Positions 42,704 to 51,919 of a stretch of DNA of 64,000 nt are shown piece by piece. The position numbers and the translations under genes were made by a program. Below the pieces are notes generated by a model. That model worked only from the letters and a program-made list of their open reading frames with translations, was not told the origin of the DNA and ran no database searches. Within the stretch, counting starts at the first letter, position 1, and each line of letters begins with the position of its first letter. Source of the stretch: Clostridia bacterium (lineage in GTDB: Bacteria; Bacillota; Clostridia; Christensenellales; CAG-917); contig JAFZVB010000004.1 of NCBI GenBank assembly GCA_017618055.1, positions 202,253 through 266,252 of the forward strand, written 5' to 3'.

Positions 42704-42710
42704 ATAGAAA

Positions 42711-43109
42711 ATGTGTAGTGAAACCAATAACGATGAAAAGTATATATTTACTGGATTTGTAAAGTCAATTATATATAAAGAAGAACAAAAATGGGTCGTA
42801 TTTAAAGCAAAATATCCTTTTAAAAAAATTGATGCAAATGGAAAAACAGTAGAAGAAATTATTATTGCTAATAAAATTGAACCAGATTCTAATATTTATA
42901 TAAATGTTCCATCTGAATATCCTATATCAAAACCAGATATGCTGGATGTATTAAAATGGAATAAAGATGACTATTTAATAATCACAATAAAAAGGAAAAA
43001 GAAAGATAATTCGACAAAAGAAACAAATGATGGTGACAAGCATCAAGGAGCGGATTCTAAAGTGGGTAACGAATGGGAGATTGTGAAAATTACATATTAT
43101 GAAGATTGA
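42711..43109 (+). CDS. Hypothetical protein paired with FRG-domain gene
   Basis: The 132-residue protein is soluble, with a beta-rich first 100 residues (IFTGFVKSIIYKEEQKWVVF) and a Lys/Asp/Asn-rich linker before a C-terminal EWEIVKITYYED strand. No family is recognised. Its end overlaps the FRG gene start by 11 bp, implying coupled translation and perhaps joint function. The SD is the G9 tract. It lies in the accessory patch with the toxin-antitoxin locus. Confidence 0.6.
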   Translation: MCSETNNDEKYIFTGFVKSIIYKEEQKWVVFKAKYPFKKIDANGKTVEEIIIANKIEPDSNIYINVPSEYPISKPDMLDVLKWNKDDYLIITIKRKKKDNSTKETNDGDKHQGADSKVGNEWEIVKITYYED

Positions 43110-43941
43110 TTCTTTAAGTAAATATATAGAGGAAATAAAAAAAATTGAACCCAAAGAAGATGAAATTCTTTTGTTTAGGGGTCATTCGGATATTAAATAC
43201 AAATTGATTCCAGGTATATTCAGAGATAATAATGAATTAAAAGAGGAGTCATTATGTCATGATATAATGGTGGACTATTCAAACGAGTTTAATATTAAAG
43301 AGCATTTATCAACATTGGTAAAGATGCAACATTATGGTAGTCCCACAAGACTGCTTGATGTAACTAAAAATATGTTAATAGCATTATTCTTTGCCGTGGA
43401 AGATTGTAAGGATGGAAATGATATCAATAATGGAGAAGTAATTGTTTTTAAAATAAAGAAGTCTGATTTTTTACATCACGATAGCGACAAGGTTCTAATG
43501 CTTTCATGTTTGCCTTTTCTTAAAATTGAGGATAAGAGAGATTTAGAAAAATATTGTAAAGACAATAAAGAACATATAATAGTTGATGAAGATGTGGCAA
43601 AAAAAGATAGCCTCAAACATTTGCTTCATGAAATTAAAAGAGAGTTTCCAGCATTTGAAACATGTATTGAAACAAATCATTTATTAAAGAACTATTTTGT
43701 TGCAGTGAAGAAAGACAATGAAAGGATACAGAAACAAGATGGTGCCTTTATAATCTTTGGATTGGGAGATAAAACAATCCCAACTATAGAAACAAAACAT
43801 ATAAAAATAGATGCATCTGACAAGAATGATATCTTAAGGGATCTAAAATTATGTAATATAGATTCAAGTACAGTATATCCTAGTTATGAAAGGAGACTTT
43901 TGATGCTTAATAATAAAAAATTAGGGTCACAATCCGTATAA
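43099..43941 (+). CDS. FRG-domain protein
   Basis: The 280-residue protein carries the FRG domain named after its FRG motif: ILLFRGHSDIKYKLIPGIFR (about 24-43) and HYGSPTRLLDVTKNMLIALF (about 79-98). These match the family pattern of FRG, P-x-x-R, and H-x-G-x-P-T-R-L-L-D-x-T. The biochemical role of the domain is not settled; it occurs in accessory and prophage-linked genes. The second half (about 130-280) has no recognised domain. It is coupled to the gene before it by an 11-bp overlap. Confidence 0.8.
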   Translation: MKIDSLSKYIEEIKKIEPKEDEILLFRGHSDIKYKLIPGIFRDNNELKEESLCHDIMVDYSNEFNIKEHLSTLVKMQHYGSPTRLLDVTKNMLIALFFAVEDCKDGNDINNGEVIVFKIKKSDFLHHDSDKVLMLSCLPFLKIEDKRDLEKYCKDNKEHIIVDEDVAKKDSLKHLLHEIKREFPAFETCIETNHLLKNYFVAVKKDNERIQKQDGAFIIFGLGDKTIPTIETKHIKIDASDKNDILRDLKLCNIDSSTVYPSYERRLLMLNNKKLGSQSV

Positions 43942-43979
43942 ACTCTATCAATCGCTTTTAAGAATAATTATTTAAAAAA

Positions 43980-44008
43980 TTGAAATATCAATTTTTAATT
44001 GTTATAAT
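43980..44008 (+). promoter_or_regulatory. Promoter of DEAD-box helicase gene
   Basis: TTGAAA (43980-43985) and TATAAT (44003-44008) with a 17-bp spacer. Confidence 0.7.
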
Positions 44009-44032
44009 ACCTTTATTATTTAAAGAGGGATT

Positions 44033-45577
44033 ATGAATTTTGCTCAATTAAGAAACGAAGGAATAAGAGAAGATGTCCTAATTGGTGTTAACAAGTTAGG
44101 CTTTATAGAAACTACTCCAGTACAGGAGCAGGCTATTCCTTTAATCCTTTCCGGCAAGGATGTTCTTGTACAAGCACCTACAGGAACAGGTAAAACAGCA
44201 GCATTTGGAATCCCACTAATTAACATGACAGACTTGGACGCCAAGGGCATAGAAACATTGGTTCTTACTCCTACAAGAGAGCTTACAGTACAGGTTGCAC
44301 AGGAGCTAAAAAAGATGGGATCTGCCGTAGAGGGACTTAAAATAGCACCTATATATGGCGGGCAAAACCTAGAAAGACAACTTGCCTATTTAAGACAGAA
44401 ACCACAGATAATTGTATCTACAGTTGGACGTGTTTTGAGCAACATTGAACATAAGCAGTTAAAACTCGGGAATCTCAAAAGAGTGGTTTTAGATGAAGTA
44501 GATGAGATGTTAAACATCGGATTCAGAGATTATATAGACAAAATCTTCGGTTATCTTAAAGGTAAAAACATCCAAGTAATTATGCTCTCTGCAACTATAC
44601 CACAAGACATTATTTCTATCTCTAAAAACTACCAAAACAATGCCACTTTAATAAAGACAACAATAGCTGGGCAAGATATTCCAGATATAAAGCAATATGT
44701 ATTACATATCTCAGAAGAAAAGAAATATGCATCTTTAAAGGAAATAATGTGGCAAAAGGGATATAAGAACGTGTTGGTATTTTGCAATACTAAGATTGGT
44801 GTTGAAAACCTTAGCAAGAGACTGAGTAAAGATAATGTTAATGCTCTTTGCTTACATTCAGATATGAACCAAAGGGATAGAGATAAGACAATGAAACTCT
44901 TTAAGGCCCATGATATCAACGTTCTTGTGGCAACAGATGTGGCAGCAAGAGGTATAGACGTAGAAGGAATAGAAGCAATCTTTAATTATGATGTTCCATT
45001 CATTCCAGATCAGTACATTCATAGGATTGGAAGAACTGCAAGAGCCAATAAAAATGGTACTGCATACACGTTTTGTACCCAAAAAGACAAAAAAAATCTA
45101 GAATTATGCGAAAAGTCTTTAAAAAATAAACTCACTGAGTTTATAATAGATGGGGTAACAGATAAAAATAAGACTAATGGACAAAAGTTTGCTGTACCAA
45201 CAGTTCGTTTCTTTATGAACATAGGGTCTAAAGACGGAGCAACAGAGAAAGATATAGAAAATATGGTGTGCTCCAAAGTGCATATGTCTAAGCAAGATGT
45301 CTATTCATACAAAATCCATGACATTTATTCTTTTGTGGAAGTAGATGGCAAATACAAAGATGCAATGTTGGCTCTTAATGGGCTCAAGGCATTTGGAAGG
45401 ACATTATCTGTAGAAGTGGCTGGTCCAAAGACAGTAAGTAAGAATAAGAACAACGGCAAGAAGAACAAAGGACCATATAACAAACCAAAGAACACTAAAA
45501 ACAAGCAAAATAATAAAGCCAGGAAAGAATCGGCACCTAAAAAGCCAGAGAAAAAGTTTTATTACAGCGACAAATAA
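44033..45577 (+). CDS. DEAD-box RNA helicase with DbpA-type RNA-binding domain
   Basis: This 514-residue ATP-dependent RNA helicase has a Q motif (TTPVQEQAI), motif I APTGTGKT (48-55), PTREL, motif III SAT, motif V VATDVAARGIDV and motif VI HRIGRTARA. Motif II is DEVD (154-157) instead of DEAD, and the usual TPGR is STVGR. Residues about 385-460 form a DbpA-like RRM (FFMNIGSKDGATEKDI, then FVEVDGKYKDAMLALNG), and the last 45 residues are a Lys/Asn-rich RNA-binding tail. DbpA-domain helicases act in 50S assembly or cold adaptation. AGAGGGATT precedes the ATG. The oxaloacetate decarboxylase cluster begins 33 bp later with no terminator between. Confidence 0.92.
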   Translation: MNFAQLRNEGIREDVLIGVNKLGFIETTPVQEQAIPLILSGKDVLVQAPTGTGKTAAFGIPLINMTDLDAKGIETLVLTPTRELTVQVAQELKKMGSAVEGLKIAPIYGGQNLERQLAYLRQKPQIIVSTVGRVLSNIEHKQLKLGNLKRVVLDEVDEMLNIGFRDYIDKIFGYLKGKNIQVIMLSATIPQDIISISKNYQNNATLIKTTIAGQDIPDIKQYVLHISEEKKYASLKEIMWQKGYKNVLVFCNTKIGVENLSKRLSKDNVNALCLHSDMNQRDRDKTMKLFKAHDINVLVATDVAARGIDVEGIEAIFNYDVPFIPDQYIHRIGRTARANKNGTAYTFCTQKDKKNLELCEKSLKNKLTEFIIDGVTDKNKTNGQKFAVPTVRFFMNIGSKDGATEKDIENMVCSKVHMSKQDVYSYKIHDIYSFVEVDGKYKDAMLALNGLKAFGRTLSVEVAGPKTVSKNKNNGKKNKGPYNKPKNTKNKQNNKARKESAPKKPEKKFYYSDK

Positions 45578-45610
45578 ACAAATTAAATATAAATCAGGAG
45601 GAGCAACAAA

Positions 45611-46999
45611 ATGAAGAAAATCGGTTTAACCGAGACAGTATTAAGAGATGCAAACCAATCTTTAATAGCAACAAGATTGCCATTTGATATGTTTGCAGAT
45701 ATCTTACCAACAATGGACAAGGCTGGATATTATTCAAGCGAATGTTGGGGCGGAGCAGTTTTTGATGTCTGCTTAAGATACCTCAATGAAGATCCATGGG
45801 AAAGACTTAGAAAAATCCGTAAGGGAATGCCAAACACAAAACTTCAAATGTTATTAAGAGGACAAAACATTTTAGGTTATAAGCATTACCCAGATGAAGT
45901 TGTACGTATGTTCGTAGACAAGTCCGTAGATAACGGTATAGACATTATCCGTATCTTTGATGCACTTAATGATATTAGAAACATTGAAGTTGCAACAGAC
46001 GAAGCAATTAAGAAAGGTGCAACAGTTAGTGGTACTATTTCCTATACACAAAGCCCAGTACACACAATCAAGGCTTTTGCAGACTACGCAAAACAAATGG
46101 AAAATCTTGGTGTACAAACAATCTGTATTAAAGATATGGCTGGAACAATGAGCCCAGATGAGGCAACAGAACTTATTACTGCAATTAAAAAACAAGTTAA
46201 GATTCCAGTAGTTCTTCATACACACTGTACAACAGGTATGGCTTACATGACATACTATGCTGCAGTTGAAGCTGGAGTAGATGTAATAGATACAGCAACA
46301 TCTTGTTTCAGTGGTGGTACAAGCCAACCTTCAACAGAAACTATCCATTACGCATTAACTCAAATTGGATATGATACAGGATTGGACGCAAAGGTTCTTA
46401 AAGAAGTTAATGATTTCTTCAAACCAATTAGAGACCAATTCGTAAAAGAAGGAAAGTTGGATCCAAAAGCTCTTTCAACAGACTCAGATGCTCTTGTATA
46501 TAAGATTCCAGGCGGAATGCTTTCCAACCTCATATCACAATTGAAGGCACAAAACGCTATGGATAAATTTGACGCAGTTTTGGAAGAAACACCAAAGGTA
46601 AGAGAAGATTTAGGATATCCTCCACTTGTTACACCTATGAGCCAAATGGTTGGTGTACAAGCAACAGCAAACGTTCTTGCTGGAGAGAGATATAAGAATA
46701 TCTCCAAAGAGGTTATTGCATACTGCCGTGGTGAATATGGTACTGCTCCTGGAAAGATAAATGAAGAAGTTAAGAAGAAAGTTTTAGGAGATGTTAAACC
46801 TGTAGAAGGAAGATACGCAGACTCCTTAGAACCAGTCTTTGAAAAAACAAAAGAAGAATTAAAGGGCATTGCAAGAAATGACGAAGAAGTCCTCTCATAC
46901 ATTGCATTCCCACAAGTAACAGAAAAATACTTTGCAGCTCGTAAAGAAAGAGAAGAAAAAGTTGTTAAATATACAATTGAGCCTATCAAGGAGGACTAG
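45611..46999 (+). CDS. oadA: Oxaloacetate decarboxylase alpha subunit (carboxyltransferase)
   Basis: The enzyme moves the carboxyl group of oxaloacetate to biotin. The 462-residue protein is the carboxyltransferase plus C-terminal PYC_OADA domain (LTETVLRDANQSLIATRLP; the metal-site HTHCTTGMAYMTY; YKIPGGMLSNL). It lacks the biotin domain, which is a separate gene here. It forms a complex with the gamma, biotin and beta subunits encoded next. A strong AGGAGGAGC SD is present. The alternative is the B subunit of a two-part pyruvate carboxylase, but the gamma and beta genes make the Na+ pump far more likely. Confidence 0.93.
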   Translation: MKKIGLTETVLRDANQSLIATRLPFDMFADILPTMDKAGYYSSECWGGAVFDVCLRYLNEDPWERLRKIRKGMPNTKLQMLLRGQNILGYKHYPDEVVRMFVDKSVDNGIDIIRIFDALNDIRNIEVATDEAIKKGATVSGTISYTQSPVHTIKAFADYAKQMENLGVQTICIKDMAGTMSPDEATELITAIKKQVKIPVVLHTHCTTGMAYMTYYAAVEAGVDVIDTATSCFSGGTSQPSTETIHYALTQIGYDTGLDAKVLKEVNDFFKPIRDQFVKEGKLDPKALSTDSDALVYKIPGGMLSNLISQLKAQNAMDKFDAVLEETPKVREDLGYPPLVTPMSQMVGVQATANVLAGERYKNISKEVIAYCRGEYGTAPGKINEEVKKKVLGDVKPVEGRYADSLEPVFEKTKEELKGIARNDEEVLSYIAFPQVTEKYFAARKEREEKVVKYTIEPIKED

Positions 47000-47002
47000 T
47001 AG

Positions 47003-47428
47003 ATGGAAGTCATTTTAGCAGCATTAAGTAAAGATGAACCTGTTGGAGTACTAGACTCGCTTTGGATAGCGCTCATTGGTATTGCAATAGTTTTCGTAGT
47101 GCTTGCTTTCTTAATGGGTATCCTTTATTTGGTTGGATTGTTAATGGTTAAGACTCAGGGCTTTGCAGAAAAACATCCAAAGTATGCCGCATTTGTCCAA
47201 AAGACAAAAGATGCATTCAAACCAAAGAAAAAGAAGGCACAAGGCACAGAAGAAAAAACAGAAGAAACAGCAGAACTTGCAAAGGGATCATGTGGAGATT
47301 TGGTACTTGTTAATACATCTGAAAGAGATGCAGCCATGATTATGGCAATTGTAGCAGATACCTTAGAAACTCCATTAAACCAATTGCATTTTAAGTCTAT
47401 AAAATTAGTGGAAGAGGAGAAGAAATAA
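47003..47428 (+). CDS. oadG: Oxaloacetate decarboxylase gamma-like subunit
   Basis: This 141-residue subunit has one membrane helix (about 20-50, IALIGIAIVFVVLAFLMGIL), then a basic and acidic linker. The C-terminal segment ERDAAMIMAIVADTLETPLN is seen in OadG-like/DUF-type gamma subunits of Clostridia. It anchors the alpha subunit to the membrane complex and aids assembly. It is 3 bp after oadA and 1 bp before the biotin carrier gene. Confidence 0.82.
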   Translation: MEVILAALSKDEPVGVLDSLWIALIGIAIVFVVLAFLMGILYLVGLLMVKTQGFAEKHPKYAAFVQKTKDAFKPKKKKAQGTEEKTEETAELAKGSCGDLVLVNTSERDAAMIMAIVADTLETPLNQLHFKSIKLVEEEKK

Positions 47429-47429
47429 G

Positions 47430-47816
47430 ATGATTTACAAAGTAACATTAAATGGAAAGATATATGAAGTAGATGTAGAAAAGGGTGAAGCAATTATTCA
47501 AAAGGAATATGAAGCTGCAACTCCAGTTGCAACACCAGTAGCAGCACCACAAGCACCAGTTGCTCAAGCAGCTTCTGCAGCAGCACCTGCACCAGCAGGA
47601 AGTGGTAATGCAGTTATTTCCCCTCTTCCAGGCACAATTAACGCAGTTAAGGTTCAAGTTGGACAAACGGTTAAAAAAGGAGATGTATTATTCATCCTCG
47701 AGGCAATGAAGATGGAAAATGATATCCCAGCAGATAGAGATGGAAAGATAGCAAATATCTTCGTACAAAAAGGCGCAACAGTAGAAACAGGCGCACCACT
47801 TTGCGAGATTCAGTGA
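47430..47816 (+). CDS. Biotin carboxyl carrier subunit of the decarboxylase
   Basis: The 128-residue protein has an N-terminal strand region (MIYKVTLNGKIYEVDVEKGE), an Ala/Pro hinge (about 29-58) and a biotinyl domain with the EAMKMEND site (Lys94). It carries CO2 from the alpha to the beta subunit. Lys94 is the expected target of the biotin ligase encoded at 51173-51919. GAAGAGGAGAAG in the end of oadG is the SD. Confidence 0.95.
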   Translation: MIYKVTLNGKIYEVDVEKGEAIIQKEYEAATPVATPVAAPQAPVAQAASAAAPAPAGSGNAVISPLPGTINAVKVQVGQTVKKGDVLFILEAMKMENDIPADRDGKIANIFVQKGATVETGAPLCEIQ

Positions 47817-47825
47817 GGTTAGAAA

Positions 47826-49049
47826 ATGAATATTGGTGAAACATTAAAAGAATTATGGGGAACAAGTGGCTTTGCTAATTTTACATGGCAACACATTGTC
47901 ATGATTATAATAGCATGCGTCTTGTTATACCTCGCCATTAAGAAAAAGTTCGAACCTCTTCTTCTCGTTGGAATTGCGTTTGGAATTTTGTTAACAAACT
48001 TAACATTAGGAAATACTTCGGAATCCATATTTCATGCAAATTGGTGGACAGGAGCCGGATATCCAGATGGTATATCTCCAGCTATGGATTTAGAAAAACA
48101 TATCAATTATGGATATATTCTTCAAAATGGTGGTTTACTAGATATTCTTTACATTGGTGTTAAGACAGGTGTTTATCCTTGCTTAATCTTCATCGGTGTA
48201 GGTGCCATGACAGATTTCGAGCCATTGATTTCTAATCCTAAGTCATTATTACTTGGCGCAGCAGCACAAGGTGGTATTTATATAGTATTCTTCTTTGCAT
48301 GTATGATGGGATTCAATGGCGGTGAGGCAGCATCTATTTCAATTATTGCTGGAGCAGATGGTCCAACAGCCATTTGGCTTACAAAATCACTGGCACCAGA
48401 TTTGCTCGCTCCTATTGCAGTTGCTGCATATTCGTATATGGCCTTAATTCCTTTGATTCAACCTCCTCTTATGAAGGCTTTAACAACACCAAAGGAAAGA
48501 ATAGTTATGATGAAACCAGCAAGACCTGTAACAAAGAGAGAAAAGATACTATTCCCAATAATAGTTACACTATTAACCTGCTTAGTATTACCTTCAGTTG
48601 CACCACTTCTTGGATGCTTAATGTTTGGTAACCTCTTAAGAGAAACAGGCGTTACAGCTCGTCTTTCGGATACAGCATCAAATGCCTTGATGAATATTGT
48701 TACATTGTTCTTAGGTATTTCAGTTGGTGCTACAGCAATTGGTACAAACTTCTTATCATTAAAGACATTAGAAATTATTGCTTTAGGTCTTGCAGGATTT
48801 ATTTTTGCCACAATCTGTGGATTGTTACTTGGCAAACTCTTATATATCCTTTCTAGAGGAAAGATCAACCCACTCATCGGTTCAGCAGGTGTATCTGCTG
48901 TTCCAATGGCAGCTAGAGTAAGTAACCAAGTTGGTTTGAAGTACAATTCAAGCAACTACTTGTTAATGCATGCTATGGGACCAAACGTTGCAGGTGTTAT
49001 CGGATCTGCAGTTGCGGCTGGTTTCTTGATGGCAGTATTCTCAGCATAA
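47826..49049 (+). CDS. oadB: Na+-translocating decarboxylase beta subunit
   Basis: The 407-residue membrane protein decarboxylates carboxybiotin and exports Na+. It has about eleven helices, the conserved GGEAASISIIAGADGPTAIW region (with the Asp of the first Na+ site), and a second-half ISVGATAIGTNFLSLKT and PNVAGVIGSAVAAG. The same family serves methylmalonyl-CoA and glutaconyl-CoA decarboxylases; the alpha subunit here favours oxaloacetate or pyruvate. It ends the operon at the terminator at 49056-49075. Confidence 0.94.
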   Translation: MNIGETLKELWGTSGFANFTWQHIVMIIIACVLLYLAIKKKFEPLLLVGIAFGILLTNLTLGNTSESIFHANWWTGAGYPDGISPAMDLEKHINYGYILQNGGLLDILYIGVKTGVYPCLIFIGVGAMTDFEPLISNPKSLLLGAAAQGGIYIVFFFACMMGFNGGEAASISIIAGADGPTAIWLTKSLAPDLLAPIAVAAYSYMALIPLIQPPLMKALTTPKERIVMMKPARPVTKREKILFPIIVTLLTCLVLPSVAPLLGCLMFGNLLRETGVTARLSDTASNALMNIVTLFLGISVGATAIGTNFLSLKTLEIIALGLAGFIFATICGLLLGKLLYILSRGKINPLIGSAGVSAVPMAARVSNQVGLKYNSSNYLLMHAMGPNVAGVIGSAVAAGFLMAVFSA

Positions 49050-49055
49050 AACATT

Positions 49056-49075
49056 GTGCCTCAGAAATGGGGCAC
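49056..49075 (+). terminator. Terminator of the oad operon
   Basis: GTGCCTC / GGGGCAC stem with an AGAAAT loop and a TTTTT tail that ends 5 bp before the U32 start codon. Confidence 0.75.
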
Positions 49076-49084
49076 TTTTTAATT

Positions 49085-51166
49085 ATGGAATTATTAGCAC
49101 CGGCAGGAAGTCCAAGTGCATTACGTGCAGCCATTTATTCTGGGGCAAACGCAGTATACTTCGGATTAGACAAATTCAATGCGAGAATAAACGCAGACAA
49201 CTTCACAAAGGAAAATGTGAGGGAATATGTTGAATTATGTCATCTTCACGGTGTTAAAGTCCATGTAACCTTTAATACACTCATAAAAGATAGTGAATTT
49301 GCCGAATTTGAAGAGGATGTCAAGGCATGTGTAGATGCAAAGGTAGATGCCTTCATTGTTACAGATTTCGGAGCGCTTACAGTTTTTGCAAAATACAATG
49401 TACCCCTACACGCATCCACGCAAATGGGCATACATAATTTAGAGGGCGCAAAGTTCATAGAAAGGCTTGGTTTTAAGAGGGTAGTTCTATCCAGAGAAGC
49501 ACTTTTTGAAGATATTAAGAAAATTAAAGAAAATACATCCCTTGAAGTTGAATATTTTGTTCATGGTGCACTATGTGTATCTTTTTCTGGTGGTTGTTTG
49601 CTAAGTTCTATGATGACAGGAACTAGTGGCAACAGAGGATTATGTAAGCAACCTTGTAGACTTTGTTATGAATCCAGTTTGAGTGGCGAGAGCAAATACT
49701 ATTTATCTCCAGCAGACCAATGTTTAATTAATAAATTAAAGGATTTAGAAAAGCTTGGTATAGACTCACTTAAGATAGAAGGCAGACTAAAAGCTCCGCA
49801 TTATGTAGGAGAGGTCGTGAAATGCTATAGAAACGCATTAGACGGCAAACTCGATAAAGATTACATGAGTGTGCTTTATAGGGCTTATAACAGAGGACAC
49901 TTTACAGAAGGCTATAACTATGACAGCACCAATGATCTCATGAGTATAGATATTCAAAACAATATTGGAGAGAAGGTTGGAGAAATCCTAAATAGAAAGG
50001 GTGCAACATATACCATATCTTCTAGATATGACTTTAAGATTGGAGATGGTATAAAGGTTATAAAAGACGGTAAAGAGATTGGTGGCTTTGGTATAGATAA
50101 TGTAGAGAAGACAAAAGATGGATTATATTTTATAAAGAACAACAAGAATTATCCAATAGGTTCTAGAATTCATCTAACCTTTGAAAAAGAAGTTGCAGAC
50201 AAGTATGAAGAAGTATCTCTCGCATTGCCAGTTGCTCTAGAATGCAATGTAGGAGAGAAGTTAACACTTTGTGTTACATATGGCAATACATCCGTCAAAA
50301 AGGATTATGACATTGTATCTCCTGCACAAAAGAGATCTATAACCAAAGAAGAAATAGAAGAAAAGATAAAAGGAAATGATTATTTCTATATAGAGAACAA
50401 GTCTGTTGAAATTAAAGATGGCTTGTTTGTTCCTATGTCAAAATTTAACGAGGCACGAAGAGATATCCTTGATGTATTAAAAGAGGCAATAGTATCTTCT
50501 TATGAAGATAAGATGCAAAAAGGCAGTATAAATATTCCGGAAAAAGAAGGAGAGGTGAAACTGTCTTATCCTATTTATGAAATATCTGATGTAAAGGATA
50601 TGGATAAGTATAAAGGAATGATAGCTCTTAATTTTAAAGATTATTCTTTGCTTCCAAATGTTAAGAAAAGAGTATTTATAAAGCTCCCAAAGATATGTAG
50701 AGGCAAAGATATGAAAGTAGTGTCTAGCATAATAGAAAAATATAAAGATAATATGCTAGGTATTGTTGCAGAGAATATATATGCTATAGAGCTCGCAAGA
50801 GAATATGGATTAAAAGTTTTTGGTGGAGTAGGATTAAACATATTTAATTCAAGAGCAGCAAGTGTATATGGAATAACAAATTATGTTAATAGTATCGAAT
50901 CTGACATAGATGATATCAAGGATGGATATGTCTATTCTTCTAATAGAGTTATGGTCATGACATTAACCCATTGTCCAGTCCAATTAGGCACAAAATGTAC
51001 GTGTGCTGCATGCAAGTATAATAATGGCTTTGATTACAAAACTGGTAGTTTATCTATACAAATTGAACGAGAAAAGGTTGGATATTGCTACTTTAATATG
51101 TTTTTGAATAAACCAATTAACACAAAAGAAAGGATAGTTTCCCATCCAGTTTATTATAAGATTTAA
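49085..51166 (+). CDS. Peptidase U32 family protein (collagenase-like/RNA hydroxylation type)
   Basis: The 693-residue protein starts MELLAPAGSPSALRAAIYSG, the canonical U32 N-terminus, and carries FVHGALCVSFSGGCLLSSM and the four Cys around NRGLCKQPCRLCYE, then KIEGRLKAPHYV. A C-terminal region has LTHCPVQLGTKC and CTCAACKY, Cys clusters likely to hold an Fe-S or metal site. U32 members include the E. coli tRNA and rRNA hydroxylation enzymes (TrhP, RlhA) and UbiU-like proteins, so RNA modification is more likely than proteolysis. An ATG 18 bp upstream lies in the terminator hairpin, so I use 49085, though no SD is seen. Confidence 0.88.
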   Translation: MELLAPAGSPSALRAAIYSGANAVYFGLDKFNARINADNFTKENVREYVELCHLHGVKVHVTFNTLIKDSEFAEFEEDVKACVDAKVDAFIVTDFGALTVFAKYNVPLHASTQMGIHNLEGAKFIERLGFKRVVLSREALFEDIKKIKENTSLEVEYFVHGALCVSFSGGCLLSSMMTGTSGNRGLCKQPCRLCYESSLSGESKYYLSPADQCLINKLKDLEKLGIDSLKIEGRLKAPHYVGEVVKCYRNALDGKLDKDYMSVLYRAYNRGHFTEGYNYDSTNDLMSIDIQNNIGEKVGEILNRKGATYTISSRYDFKIGDGIKVIKDGKEIGGFGIDNVEKTKDGLYFIKNNKNYPIGSRIHLTFEKEVADKYEEVSLALPVALECNVGEKLTLCVTYGNTSVKKDYDIVSPAQKRSITKEEIEEKIKGNDYFYIENKSVEIKDGLFVPMSKFNEARRDILDVLKEAIVSSYEDKMQKGSINIPEKEGEVKLSYPIYEISDVKDMDKYKGMIALNFKDYSLLPNVKKRVFIKLPKICRGKDMKVVSSIIEKYKDNMLGIVAENIYAIELAREYGLKVFGGVGLNIFNSRAASVYGITNYVNSIESDIDDIKDGYVYSSNRVMVMTLTHCPVQLGTKCTCAACKYNNGFDYKTGSLSIQIEREKVGYCYFNMFLNKPINTKERIVSHPVYYKI

Positions 51167-51172
51167 ACCTAA

Positions 51173-51919
51173 TTATTGGGGTATAATAGTTGCCTCTCCA
51201 GTCCTTATAATCTCAGTTGAACCATCTAAATTTTCTATAACTAATTCAAGATTATCTGTAAGCTCTTTTGCTATACAATCTTTTTCATTACCATTAACAT
51301 CTATAACCTTTACTTTCTCTCCAACAGTTTTGCAATGGTCTTTGTAGTAGGTTACATAGTCTTTGCTGTTTAGGTTTGTATAGTATTTAAAGAAGTTATT
51401 TATTACCTTTTGTACAATCACATTTTTAACATTTTTCTTGGTATCAAAGATAGAACCAGCCTTATCTTTAATGTCTTCTGGGAATCCTTTTTTAGGTGGG
51501 AATAGGTTTAAACCTATACCAATTACTATAGCAGGATTGTCTGAAATAATAGTTTCCACTAAGATTCCACAAACCTTCTTATCTTTTACTATGATGTCAT
51601 TTACCCATTTAATAGAAGCATCTATTCCATACTCGTTAATGGCTTCACAAACAGCTACAGCACATATAGGAGTGATGAGTGGATATATAGACCTATCTAT
51701 ATTTGGTCTTAAAAGGATAGAAAAATAAATACCACTATCTTTTGGAGAATAGTAGTACCTATTATATCTTCCACGGCCACCAGTTTGCTCGTTTGCTATA
51801 AGAACATAATTATCTAAACCATTAAGAGCATATTCTTTTAGAATATCATTGGTGGATGTAACCTTTTTTCTTTTCTCAACAGTTAAAGGTGAGTTGTAGT
51901 TTGGTATATTAATAATCAT
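51173..51919 (-). CDS. birA: Biotin--[acetyl-CoA-carboxylase] ligase
   Basis: The 248-residue enzyme attaches biotin to the Lys of the carrier subunit via biotinyl-AMP. KVTSTNDILKEYA opens the catalytic domain, GGRGRYNRYYYSP is the biotinyl-AMP loop, and KWVNDIIVKDKKVCGILVE the binding site. It lacks the N-terminal helix-turn-helix of E. coli BirA, so it is a group I ligase without repressor function. Its substrate is likely the biotin carrier at 47430-47816. It shares its boundary base with the end of fbp upstream on the same strand. Confidence 0.93.
   Translation of the reverse strand: MIINIPNYNSPLTVEKRKKVTSTNDILKEYALNGLDNYVLIANEQTGGRGRYNRYYYSPKDSGIYFSILLRPNIDRSIYPLITPICAVAVCEAINEYGIDASIKWVNDIIVKDKKVCGILVETIISDNPAIVIGIGLNLFPPKKGFPEDIKDKAGSIFDTKKNVKNVIVQKVINNFFKYYTNLNSKDYVTYYKDHCKTVGEKVKVIDVNGNEKDCIAKELTDNLELVIENLDGSTEIIRTGEATIIPQ

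Noticed and set aside
46360..46989. 209-codon minus-strand ORF opposite oadA
   Set aside because: oadA is certain from family motifs. The antisense frame is open by codon bias only.
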